DNA of 16,384 bases. Source: Fomitopsis serialis (Eukaryota; Basidiomycota; Agaricomycetes; Polyporales; Fomitopsidaceae). Location of the stretch: contig NW_025955650.1 in NCBI RefSeq assembly GCF_022376445.1, positions 1 through 16,384 on the forward strand. Reading direction: 5' to 3'. Made by a program: the position numbers and the translations under genes. Each line of letters starts with the position of its first letter. Within the stretch, counting starts at the first letter, position 1. The notes below the pieces were generated by a model. The model was not told where the DNA came from, did no database searches, and saw only the letters and a program-made list of their open reading frames with translations. Positions 1-7,616 of the stretch are shown here, one piece after another.

Positions 1-275
1 ATTGCGCTGCAGACCTTTTTAGGAGTGTTGTAGAAAGTGTCGCTGTTGAATGCATGTCGAGCTTGCTTCTTTGCTTGTTTATAGGCCCTGCCAAACGAGT
101 CGCGTGTACGTTGAAGACCATGTTGCCGCCTCTTGACCTCCACGATGCATGCAATTCGAGATCCAACCACAGTCACCCTTATAGATTTCGCCATGGGGTC
201 GAATGCCTCATGTCGAGTCAGAACATCAGGAAAATCCAGATTCCGCAATTTGGAATAAATTGTGTCAAATCGTTG
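1..275 (-). CDS. Unassigned protein fragment, open to the left window edge
   Basis: The minus strand from 275 down to 1 is one uninterrupted frame of about 91 codons that leaves the window. It has no start codon at its right end: the frame begins directly after a stop that overlaps a possible splice acceptor (TTAG, ending at 276), so it would be an internal or 3' exon. The translation is rich in charged residues, with segments such as KLRNLDFPDVLTRHEAFD, SIRVTVVGSRIACIVEVKRR and RAYKQAKKQARHAF, and reads like a real soluble protein; I recognise no family. A strong donor-like GTGAGT lies on the same strand at 299-294, but only 24 bases separate it from the acceptor, too few for a normal intron, so the upstream structure is unresolved. 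The plus-strand open frame over the same bases looks less protein-like. It could be a gene exon or a decayed transposon gene. Moderate to low confidence. Confidence 0.4.
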
Positions 276-654
276 CTAACATGTCTAATGAGTACTCACC
301 GAACTCTGCGAGCTAATTCTGTGATAATGACATCTACTAGATACAGTATTAGTACATGTATGATCCTATTAGATGCAGCAACAAGGTTGTTCCCTAATTG
401 TTGCTAAAGTGGTGCATCTACCTACAACACACATGATGTCTTGTTACAAATAGTTCAACAATAATTCAATTGCTGTGTGGTATGACCGAATACAAATGCT
501 ATATGCTACACTTAGCAACGCAACAGTCGATGGTCGTCGACAAGGCCATCTTCTATATAAGACGACAACTCCTATGTGTTAGCTATTCTACGACTGAATA
601 TCCCCATAGCATCTCACACACAAGCCATTACTCGCGACAGTAACCATACAGATC
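276..654. other. AT-rich intergenic stretch without a convincing gene
   Basis: This stretch separates the left-edge open frame from the first GC-rich repeat tract. It holds an imperfect hairpin (372-418). A minus-strand open frame of about 35 codons (about 405 to 300) follows an acceptor-like CTTTAG and ends in a donor-like GTGAGT, but it is short and AT-rich and is not called. Otherwise I see nothing in it. Confidence 0.5.
372..418. repeat. Imperfect inverted repeat (hairpin)
   Basis: GATGCA followed directly by GCAACAA (372-384) is mirrored by TTGTTGC (398-404) and, after an 8-base bulge, TGCATC (413-418). The 13-base loop is flanked by a 7-bp stem, with a further 6-bp stem outside the bulge. 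No poly-U tract, family or function is evident; it may be the relic of a small inverted-repeat element. Confidence 0.45.
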
Positions 655-1560
655 ATGCACGAGCGCGGGTCATGCAAACCATGGTCCATGAGTGAAGTTA
701 ATGGGCGCCGGGTTAGTACATATGGGGGACGCAAAGATGAGTATGCGGGCGCGCGGGCGGTAGCGGATATGTGGGCGCGTGGTCAGGTCAATACGCGGGC
801 ATGCCAATACGTGGGTAGGTGGACAGGCAAGTGCATGAGAAGGCCGGAGATTGGACGGGCAAGCCAGGGAGTAAGTGGAGTGATACTGCGATGAGTGAGT
901 GGGCAATGAGCAAGTTGTGGATGAGTAGATGCGTAGACAGACGCACGACTGGACAGGCAGCAGGCGGGCGGGCGAGTGAGTGGCGCATCGTGGCTGCTGG
1001 CGGGCAGGGCGCGGGGACGTGAGACTGCGACGGGACGACGAACAGAGTGAGAAGAGACGCCAGGTAGAAGTCAGGACTCGGGAGCGAGTTGACGGTCGGA
1101 GACGGCGTGAGGGCGGTAGGAAAAGTGTCGAGGACGGAGGGCGGCGAGCGGTCGCCATCCATTTTCGGGATGGCGAGACGGACCAGATTAGGCAGTGTTG
1201 TATCGGGGATGACAGGAGGCGCGCGCGGACGAGCAGATTGGGACGCGACGGGTGTGGCGGGGACGTGACGGGGAGGGAGACGATGGTTGTGCAGACAGTA
1301 GAACTATGATCGGGAAGTCAATAAGTGCCGGGTGGTCGAACGAAGAGGCAGGCGGGAGGGAAAACAATGCTGCAGGCAAGAAGACGTCCATATGAGTGAG
1401 GAAGGGGCAGGCGAGTAGGTAGATAGGCAGAGCGAGCGAGTGGGTAAATGCCGGCGAACGAGTGAGCAGACGCCTGGTGAGTGAGCAGACCATCAAAGGG
1501 CTGCGGATAACCAGACGAGCGGGCACACTGGCCAGCGGCGAGTAGGCGCGTTGAATTGAC
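655..1560. repeat. Degenerate G-rich tetranucleotide-phased tract (block A)
   Basis: The plus strand is a long run of loosely four-base-phased G-rich words (GGGC, GAGC, GTGA, GGCA, GGAC and similar), for example around 930-990 and 1390-1500. No unit is exact for long, so this is an old or continually slipping low-complexity tract. The frames across it on both strands encode Arg/Ser/Pro/Ala-rich text in several overlapping frames at once, which is typical of composition rather than of genes, so no CDS is called. The G-rich strand is plus here, the opposite of the next large block. Confidence 0.65.
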
Positions 1561-2265
1561 TGTTCGTCGATATGCCGGGTCGCACGGGCAGTACTGTGAC
1601 AAGTAGGGCGGGGAGTATTAGAGTCAGGGGTCAGCAAGGGCGTACCTCTGACTTACAAGCTGTTGTGCGCACCCTTGCCACGGTCATCCCTCTCCTCGTC
1701 CTCGTCATTCGATCTGCCACCCCTCCTCATCCTTCGTCTTGCCGTCCCTTCCATCCCTCGCTTGTCAGGTTAGATGCGCATCGCGCAGGCCCGAGTTTGC
1801 CTGGCCGAGTGCAGAGACACGCAACTTGAAAAGACGCAGTCGAGCTCGCAGTAGACCTGGCCGCCGTCTGCGGTCCCCTGAGACAAACTGAGCCTTGACG
1901 TGCGGTCGGGCAGGCGTCGTGGGTGGTAGTGGTTAGCGAAAGACGAGTCTCGGAGTCACACATCCGGCGCTAGTGCGAGCCACGTATGCGCGGGAAACTC
2001 CGGAACGGGCGCTTGGGACTTGGAGCTCACGCGCGACGAGGTTTGCGCCCATCCTCTCATCCTATAACGCCCTTCTTATCGTTCAAATCCTGAAAATTCA
2101 ACAAGCCCGAGACGACACGCGCGAGCGCAATGATTGCAGACAAAGGAATCGAAGGACGAGGGGTGAAGGTGAGTCTTCAGCGCACTCACTGATATGATTC
2201 TCGTTCCCAGCTCTTCACTGCGCCGTGAATAGGTGCATCAATGAGCAACGAGCTCATGGTGCCTG
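1561..2265. other. Mixed low-complexity sequence between repeat blocks
   Basis: This stretch starts with a transition out of block A. It contains a pyrimidine-rich segment at about 1683-1760, made of CCTC, CGTC and CATC words, and then less biased sequence to about 2130. The only gene-like signal is a small intron-like structure at 2169-2210, listed separately. No convincing protein gene or RNA gene was seen. Confidence 0.4.
2130..2226 (+). other. Possible orphan first exon and small intron
   Basis: An ATG at 2130 opens 13 codons (MIADKGIEGRGVK) that end exactly at a consensus donor, GTGAGT, at 2169. A branch-like ACTGAT and a pyrimidine-rich acceptor ending TTCCCAG at 2210 would define a 42-base intron, slightly shorter than the others in the window. 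Splicing leads to five more codons and then TGA (2226). A TATAA-like string lies about 65 bases upstream (2061-2065). The product would be only 18 residues, and degenerate repeats begin about 40 bases later. This may be the 5' remnant of a gene overrun by the repeat, or chance. Low confidence. Confidence 0.15.
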
Positions 2266-2890
2266 CGCATCCCACATATTCGTGCTTCCCGCCCTCTCGC
2301 ACATCCGCTTGCCCTCTCGCACATCCGCTTGCCCACTCCCGCCCGCCCGTTCATGACCTGCCCTAACTAGCGTGTATGCTGGCCTGCCCTCGCTGGCTGT
2401 CCTTCATGCTCATCCTCCCTTCCGCTTTCGCCCGTTTGCTCGTTTCTGCCTGCTTGCCGTTGCCCTCACGCGCCTGCTCACTCGTCCACTCGGTTGCCCG
2501 CTCTCATCCGCTTAGGCTCGCCTTCTCGCTAACTCGCTCGTCCACTCTCTCTTGCCCGTCCGCCGCCGTCCTTGTCGTCTACCCACCGGCATACACCCCT
2601 GCTTGCTCGCTCATCTGCCAGCTTGCCAGTTTGCCCGCACTCGTTGCCCTCCTCGCCTCACCTACTACCCGCCCTTCTTCGTCATCTTGCTATCTCACAC
2701 ATCCACCTGTTCTTAACTGCTTGTCATCGCCCTTATACTAGGTAGACTGTAGCACACCGTCCATCTCGTGCCCGCGCCCTCGACTTCTCGCGCCCAACCT
2801 CGCTCGGTTCAGAGCCTGCCTCTTGCCTGCACACTCGCTCACGGCTTCTCGACTGCCCGCCTGTTCTTGTCCACCCACCCGTCCTCATGC
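2266..2890. repeat. Degenerate C-rich tetranucleotide-phased tract (block C)
   Basis: The plus strand is C/T-rich with recurring words such as GCCC, GCTT, GCTC, CTCG and CCTG. It is the reverse-complement style of block A and is loosely four-base phased. It includes a perfect 20-bp tandem duplication at 2291-2330. Frames on both strands give Leu/Ala/Ser/Pro- or Arg-rich text. A less repetitive island follows at about 2888-2990, with no recognisable gene. Confidence 0.65.
2291..2330. repeat. Perfect 20-bp tandem duplication
   Basis: The unit GCCCTCTCGCACATCCGCTT occurs twice head to tail with no mismatch (2291-2310 and 2311-2330). Because the surrounding tract is degenerate, an exact copy indicates a recent slippage or duplication event. 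Confidence 0.95.
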
Positions 2891-2990
2891 ACTGTTTCTT
2901 AGCCGAATGGAAGCTGCTCCGGGAAGTGCTCGGGAAGGATGTGGTCTGCACCGTGTTCAACGATACCGCACACCGCGGGCCTGGGCGCAG

Positions 2991-3856
2991 CGACGACCGG
3001 ACGACCAAACGACCGGCGTGGATGAGCGGAGTGCGGGGACGGGTGGCTGGCTGGCGGGGACGGGCGAGAGCGAGGCGAGGGCGAGGGCGCGACGAGGGCG
3101 AGGGCGAGGGCGTGACGAGGGCGAGGGTGAGGGTCTGCAGGTGAGTACAGGCATACGCGCGCGGGCTCACTAACGGCAGGCGCAGGACGCGTCGACGTGC
3201 CGCGCGACGCGTACGACGACCGCGAGCACGCAGGGCCAATGCCCTGCGTGTAGGCGCGGCCGACGAACAATCGGCGGGCGGACCAGCGTGAGCGCACAGG
3301 CAGGCGAGCGGGTCAGCGGGCGGGCAAGTGGGATGGCGTGCGCGCGGACGAGCGACCGAACGGACGGGCGGGAAAGCGAACGAGTAGACGGCCAGGAAGG
3401 CGGACTGGAGAGCTCGCGGGCGGATGGGACGTTGGGCAGGGAAGTGGGCAAGCGGGAACAGAGGAGGGCGGGTGCCCTGCGCAGTCACTGCCGATGAACG
3501 CGTACACAGGCGGGCGATCACACAACCAGGCAACGACGCTCACGGCAACCGCGCGCAGGACACCACTAACGAACGTACCCGCAGGCGAGTCAGCACCACA
3601 CGCACATCGACCACGAGCGCGCTGGGCATTCGTCCAGCGCGCAGGCATGGCCGATGAACGGCGAGCGAAGGGTGGGTGCAGACACACCAACGAGCATGCG
3701 GAAGGGCTCGCGGGCTGCGCGTACAGATGGTACGCAGGGCGGGAAGACGGGAAGATGTATGGGCGAAAGGCTCGCTGGGACGCGCGAGTCGATGGTGGGT
3801 ACGCACGAGCGAGGAAGATGGTGGGGAACACGGCGAGGACTCATGACAATGGGTGC
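2991..3856. repeat. Degenerate G-rich tetranucleotide-phased tract (block D)
   Basis: This is again G-rich on the plus strand, with words such as GGGC, GAGC, GGAC, GAAC and AGGC in a loose four-base phase, clearest at about 3290-3420. A purer hexamer tract is embedded at 3064-3134. Open frames of up to 313 codons cross it in several frames on both strands, with Arg/Gly/Ala- or Pro/Ser/Arg-rich text, and none has a recognisable domain. They are treated as artefacts of the low stop-codon density of GC-rich DNA. Confidence 0.65.
3064..3134. repeat. GAGGGC hexanucleotide microsatellite
   Basis: Imperfect repeats of GAGGGC, interrupted by GCGACG and GTGACG, run over about 70 bases. This is the most regular part of block D. 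Confidence 0.8.
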
Positions 3857-3965
3857 CGCCCGCTTGCCCGTGCAATCACTCGCTCGCCCACCCGCCCGCC
3901 TGCGCGAGCCTCTCCGCCATTCTGCCCACTCCCCCACTCCCTCACCTATCTGTTCGCCCATCCGC
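3857..3965. repeat. Degenerate C-rich tract (block E)
   Basis: The plus strand abruptly turns C-rich (CGCCCGCTTGCCCG, GCTCGCCCACCCGCCCGCC) right after G-rich block D. The polarity switches for the third time in the window. Confidence 0.6.
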
Positions 3966-4018
3966 GCATGGACCCGCAGACCAGCGAACCCGCACATGAC
4001 CCGTATCCGCTGCACGGG

Positions 4019-4113
4019 TATGGTACCCGGGCGGGTACGGGTACGGGTACAGGTAAGCCCCCCGGCAATTCACAGCTTGCGATGGGTCTGTACCCGGGGC
4101 GGGTACGGGTAGA
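4019..4113. repeat. GGGTAC hexamer cluster, two copies of a palindromic core
   Basis: Two copies of a motif, TACCCGGG(G)CGGGTACGGGTA, lie at about 4024-4043 and 4091-4111, separated by about 47 bases of unrelated sequence. The first copy continues as further GGGTAC units. Each copy begins with an inverted half (TACCCG against CGGGTA), so each could form a small hairpin. This marks the right end of the repeat region. It may be the end of a mobile element, but no coding part or target duplication was identified. Confidence 0.6.
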
Positions 4114-4566
4114 CTACTACCACTGGCAGCGCTGGCGGCGGGAGCTACACATACGTACACTTTTAATACCGAACTTTCAGTACTTTAGCACCCAATTGAC
4201 TAGTATGATCCTAAACCTTATGATGCGACGTCACAGCAGCCGCTACACCACGGTTTGTGATGCTTATAGTATGGAATAGCATGCAATTTTGTGAGATAAC
4301 ATGGCCTCACCGAGACCATATCTTCCATGAAGTAGTGATAATTCGTTCTCCCTGAGTGTCAGTTAGATCTAATTAGAAAGGGGGTAAAGCAAAATGATCT
4401 AATCTCTAATGCGGCTAATTAGGTGACATTTTGCACGATTATGCCTCATTTTGCATCATGTGTCCTCATTTGCGAATCTGGATTTTCCTGATGAACGAGC
4501 GCGAAGTCTGTGATGCGTGTTTTGACCGTGCCTTTGGGTGGATTTGCCCGGCCAGACTGGACTATG
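4114..4566. other. AT-rich intergenic stretch
   Basis: No gene is seen. It has several variants of GATCTAAT and CATTTTGCA, and a 19-bp string (4475-4493) that recurs in inverted orientation inside the left-edge open frame. Confidence 0.45.
4475..4493. repeat. 19-bp inverted copy of positions 224-242
   Basis: AATCTGGATTTTCCTGATG here is the exact reverse complement of 224-242. The match extends through TTGCG upstream if one extra base is allowed in the left copy. In the left copy the string lies in the minus-strand open frame and encodes part of NLDFPD. Here the same frame gives NLDFPDE and stops within about nine codons. Confidence 0.7.
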
Positions 4567-5199
4567 TCATGGGCACTGCTGCCAGCCTGAAGCTCGCCAT
4601 GCACTGTGTCTGCTATGACTCATGGTGCATGAGTAATCGACCCTACGCTGTTTGGTTATAGGGAATGACGGTAGCTGACCTGAGACGTGTGACTTGTCCG
4701 AGTCTTTTGCCACGAGCGACTGGGTTATTCCACTTCCCTGGTCTGGAGAATCCCGAATTCCCAGTCGTGCAACACTTTGTAGAAGTTCGTCCTCCTCAGA
4801 CTCCCCACTGTATGGTTCACTTCCGTCATCATCATTCCATGTTAAATCGGCTTCATCCTCCGCATCAGGGACATCAGTGGTGCTCTGTAGAGCGAATTGA
4901 GGCCACGAATCTGCGACAAATTGTTTGCCGCTGTGGCATAATTCTCTCGTGATCAAGTTATATGCACCATAAAGCATTGATTCTCGCATATCCTTCCCGT
5001 TTTCTTGTGGGGCGCACATCATGATTACCAAGTCACGGATGCGCGGGAATTCATCCTGAAATTCCAGTATTTGCTTGCTCCAATGACTGGGTTTGTCCCC
5101 ACCCTTGCGGATTGTGCGGCGAGTGGACTGACCACCACTGTGTTGTACTCTTGTGTGAGCGTCAGATTGATCGGATTTAGCAGCTTTCGGAGGCGGCAT
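4567..5199 (-). CDS. Unassigned small acidic-tailed protein
   Basis: One open frame of 210 codons starts at the ATG at 5199 (MPPPKAAKSDQSD). The frame stays open about 35 codons upstream but has no other ATG there, and a TATA-like run sits about 110 bases upstream, so this start fits. Residues 1-40 are polar and basic and look disordered. Residues about 40-100 form a probable folded helical segment (WSKQILEFQDEFPRIRDLVI ... AYNLITRELCHSGKQFV). Residues about 115-145 are very acidic (DAEDEADLTWNDDDGSEPYS, then SGESEEDELL). The last 20 residues look less protein-like, so an unseen 3' intron or an earlier true end is possible. No family is recognised. Similar lineage-specific proteins with a basic start, helical core and acidic tail are common in agaricomycetes and are sometimes transposon-associated; that is inference only. 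Confidence 0.5.
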   Translation of the reverse strand: MPPPKAAKSDQSDAHTRVQHSGGQSTRRTIRKGGDKPSHWSKQILEFQDEFPRIRDLVIMMCAPQENGKDMRESMLYGAYNLITRELCHSGKQFVADSWPQFALQSTTDVPDAEDEADLTWNDDDGSEPYSGESEEDELLQSVARLGIRDSPDQGSGITQSLVAKDSDKSHVSGQLPSFPITKQRRVDYSCTMSHSRHSAWRASGWQQCP

Positions 5200-5308
5200 G
5201 CTGCTTGAGAATGGTGTATGGCAGTGAAAATATGGTAGCTCAGGCTGTAGTAGTGATGTCCGAGTTCGTTCTGTTGGGATGAGCTGCTGGCGAGTCCGAC
5301 TCAAGCCT

Positions 5309-5318
5309 ATATATATAT
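5309..5318 (-). promoter_or_regulatory. TATA-like element of the 4567-5199 gene
   Basis: An alternating TATATATATA lies about 110 bases upstream of the ATG at 5199 on the minus strand. The position fits a TATA box with a 5' leader of roughly 80 bases. It could also be a simple dinucleotide repeat. Confidence 0.35.
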
Positions 5319-6006
5319 GTATCTATCTCTACCTATTGTGCTACGCGCGCCACTCAGCGCGGTCACATGAAACACGATATGTCGATATGTGCATTCTGGT
5401 TGGGAAGCATTCTTGTGTTGTTGTACATGCCAACGTTATCATGCATGCCAGTGGCGATGGACACCACACAAACAAGAACAAGGCCGCGTGGTCCGATCTA
5501 CCGGCCTGAGCAGTAGCGCAGGAAGTCGCACACTAGAATCAACCATGTGGTACATACTATAAGTGTCCTTGAAGTCGAACCGCCGCCGCCGCCACTGGCA
5601 ACTGACGACAGCAACGACTTCTCTGACACCTACCTTCGCAAGTTAGCAGTGCCGCAGCCTGAGTCGCCGAATGAGGGCACCAATCTCCGTGTGCTATGTA
5701 GAAGACACCAAAGCTTCATGAGTGAGAAGAGTAGGAACACCGAAGATAAACTTCACCTCCATGGTGTAACGGGCATGCCTGCCACATGCTTACGTCAGCA
5801 CGTAGATAAGTACATCGCACCAGCCTGTACTTGGCCTGTACCGTAGCTTTTTGCCTTTCCAACACCAGTATTTGGGTCTGAACCATCCCGTTTACTGTAC
5901 ATATACCTGCTACTGCTGCTACTCCAGCTCGACACCCTGATCCTCCTCTTACTGTACATACCCAAGCTCTCGCCCCGTTAAGTCACGATCCCATACGACT
6001 TGCCAG

Positions 6007-6028
6007 TAAGTATTTTGCCGCGAAAACG
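6007..6028. repeat. Short diverged direct repeat, left copy
   Basis: TAAGTATTTTGCCGCGAAAA and the following two bases match 6814-6835 at 20 of 22 positions in the same orientation, about 0.8 kb apart. A partial third version (CGCGATAAC) is at 6792-6800. This could be the remains of an element with terminal direct repeats. Confidence 0.4.
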
Positions 6029-6260
6029 TCACTCATAGAATCCCTTTATTATCCGCGAGGCCGAGCCCTTTGTGGACAAAACCCTAGCACTACTTATGAT
6101 TAGGTATGACAGTGATCTGTCGGAGTCAGGCTGAGCATAGGCTCGTCGCCTTACTCTGAAATCTTACTTTCGCGCGACTTAGAACTTAGTGTGATTGGCG
6201 CCCGTTCGACGCGCCGATGCGGTGCTTGCCAAATCGGGGTGAACATCGCACCTGCCAGGG

Positions 6261-6480
6261 CTACTGCTCCAGACGTTTTCCCCTCAATGTTTCTTCGTTG
6301 ATTTCATACGCCTCTATTACCTCTATTATATGTGTCACATCATCTGTTCTCTTCGATATCATGAGAACCACGGGCTCATGACTATGGCTCTCATCGGAGA
6401 TTCTACTCAAGCATCCCGGGCTACACATCTCGTCGATGATGGGAGCCATGATATGCTGCAAGGATTTCACAGATTCGCTT
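6261..6480 (-). other. Possible 3' exon of an unassigned minus-strand gene
   Basis: The minus-strand frame ends at TAG (6263-6261) and is open back to an acceptor-like CTATAG (ending at 6481) with a branch-like CTGAT shortly before it. The in-frame ATG at 6449 would start a 63-residue product. The text (EPVVLMISKRTDDVTHIIEV, then IEAYEINEETLRGKRLEQ) is balanced in hydrophobic and charged residues and reads better than its shadows, but no partner exon or family was found. Low confidence. Confidence 0.2.
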
Positions 6481-6813
6481 CTATAGAATTATCAGTGGGC
6501 TTCTGGATTCGTGCTATCCATGCCGTGCAATGAACAGCAGCGCGCGTAGAAGCGTGCAGACGGAGTTGCCACAATTGGCTAATGATTCCGCATTAGGCAA
6601 TTGACCGGCAGCCCCCGAAGCGAAATCAGGTGCTTCAGGATGAGCAGACAACGGATCTGTGCCTTACTGCAATCTACATACAGTGTCAACAAGGCTCACA
6701 ATATACATGATTGTAGAGACCAATTGTACGAAACGGAGCGAATCTATGTCCGAGGTGTACAGGTCACGTGTCAACTAAGTAGCAAGTCTTACGCGATAAC
6801 TAAGTCGTAAGTG

Positions 6814-6835
6814 TAAGTATTTTTCCGCGATAACG
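6814..6835. repeat. Short diverged direct repeat, right copy
   Basis: TAAGTATTTTTCCGCGATAA plus two bases is the partner of 6007-6028, with two mismatches. It is preceded by another CGCGATAAC at 6792-6800. Confidence 0.4.
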
Positions 6836-7442
6836 ACCGTCAGGATTCATAAGAAAACTCGTCCCTTTCCTGCTCGTTCCGCGCGACCGCAGCCAGGGCC
6901 GGGCGGCCCTGCCAGTGCCCGAGCTGACCCTGACCATCATTTGCACTCCGAGTCATCAGATGCCACACTCGTTTCACAAGTATGCAACAACTCCGGGGTA
7001 CGGAAAGCATAATAAGTAGAGCGCCGATCAAAATCTGTGATTCTGCTCCAAGCATCCGTCAACACGAGAAATCGCTCAGAGCGGCGATGTGGAGCCCATT
7101 GGATCTTACTTAGGCTACAGGTAACGAACGTTCAAACACGTATACGATACGTACTAAATTGCCACTGGGCAGCGCATCCGAATGAGTCGTTCAGCTCTTA
7201 CACTGCCAATTGCTCATGAATTGAGATGTATCGAAACGCACTAGTCTCTCTTACTAGTATAGGCAGACCCTAGAGAAATCGACGGACGTCCTGACATCGA
7301 TTGAGGACTCGAAGGTGCCAGTGAGGACATGGATATATAGTACGTATGATCATACTAACGATGATGATGAACTCCGAGTCAGCATTTGATCCTAATTAGT
7401 ATACTCACGTCCGGGCTTATTGTTCAAAATTTCACCTCGCGA

Positions 7443-7506
7443 TGCTTCTTTGTGAAGCACACACGGCACGTGCAGTGGCATCCTATTGTCAGAAAATCTA
7501 TATAAA
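7443..7506 (+). promoter_or_regulatory. Probable promoter of the 7617-8298 gene: TATA box and E-box
   Basis: TATATAAA at 7499-7506 is a good TATA box. A palindromic E-box, CACGTG, lies 26 bases before it at 7467-7472, and a perfect 6-bp inverted repeat with a 5-base loop (TGCTTC...GAAGCA) lies at 7443-7459. With initiation some 25-35 bases after the TATA box, the ATG at 7521 falls before or at the 5' end, while the ATG at 7617 gets a normal leader. In fungi CACGTG is bound by bHLH factors such as Pho4 or Cbf1 types; which one acts here is unknown. Confidence 0.45.
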
Positions 7507-7616
7507 CGGTACAGCGGTCCATGGTCATGCAATATCCATCCACCAGGACAAACCCACCTTCATCCCCTGCGGCTTGCAGAAGCGCACTAGCAGACTTCCC
7601 GAGACACAGAATCGAT

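Larger units (their letters stand above)
5320..7440. other. 2.1-kb intergenic stretch without a convincing gene
   Basis: No reading frame here shows a recognisable domain. An ATG-less frame at about 5517-5846 has a Pro run from a CCG microsatellite at about 5578-5592, followed by a polar segment, but no start codon or family. A possible exon (6261-6480, minus) and two copies of a short diverged repeat (6007-6028 and 6814-6835) are listed separately. No tRNA or other RNA gene was seen. Confidence 0.45.

Noticed and set aside
2291..2330. CRISPR-like repeat
   Set aside because: There are only two units with no spacer, in a eukaryotic low-complexity tract.
2733..4279. Long overlapping frames (up to 313 codons) in the GC-rich region on both strands
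   Set aside because: They are Arg/Pro/Ala/Gly/Ser-rich, exist in several frames at once, contain no domain, and follow the four-base repeat composition.
5517..5846. Plus-strand ATG-less frame with a Pro run and polar segment
   Set aside because: There is no start codon, no family and no matching upstream exon; the Pro run comes from a CCG microsatellite. It may still be a fragment.
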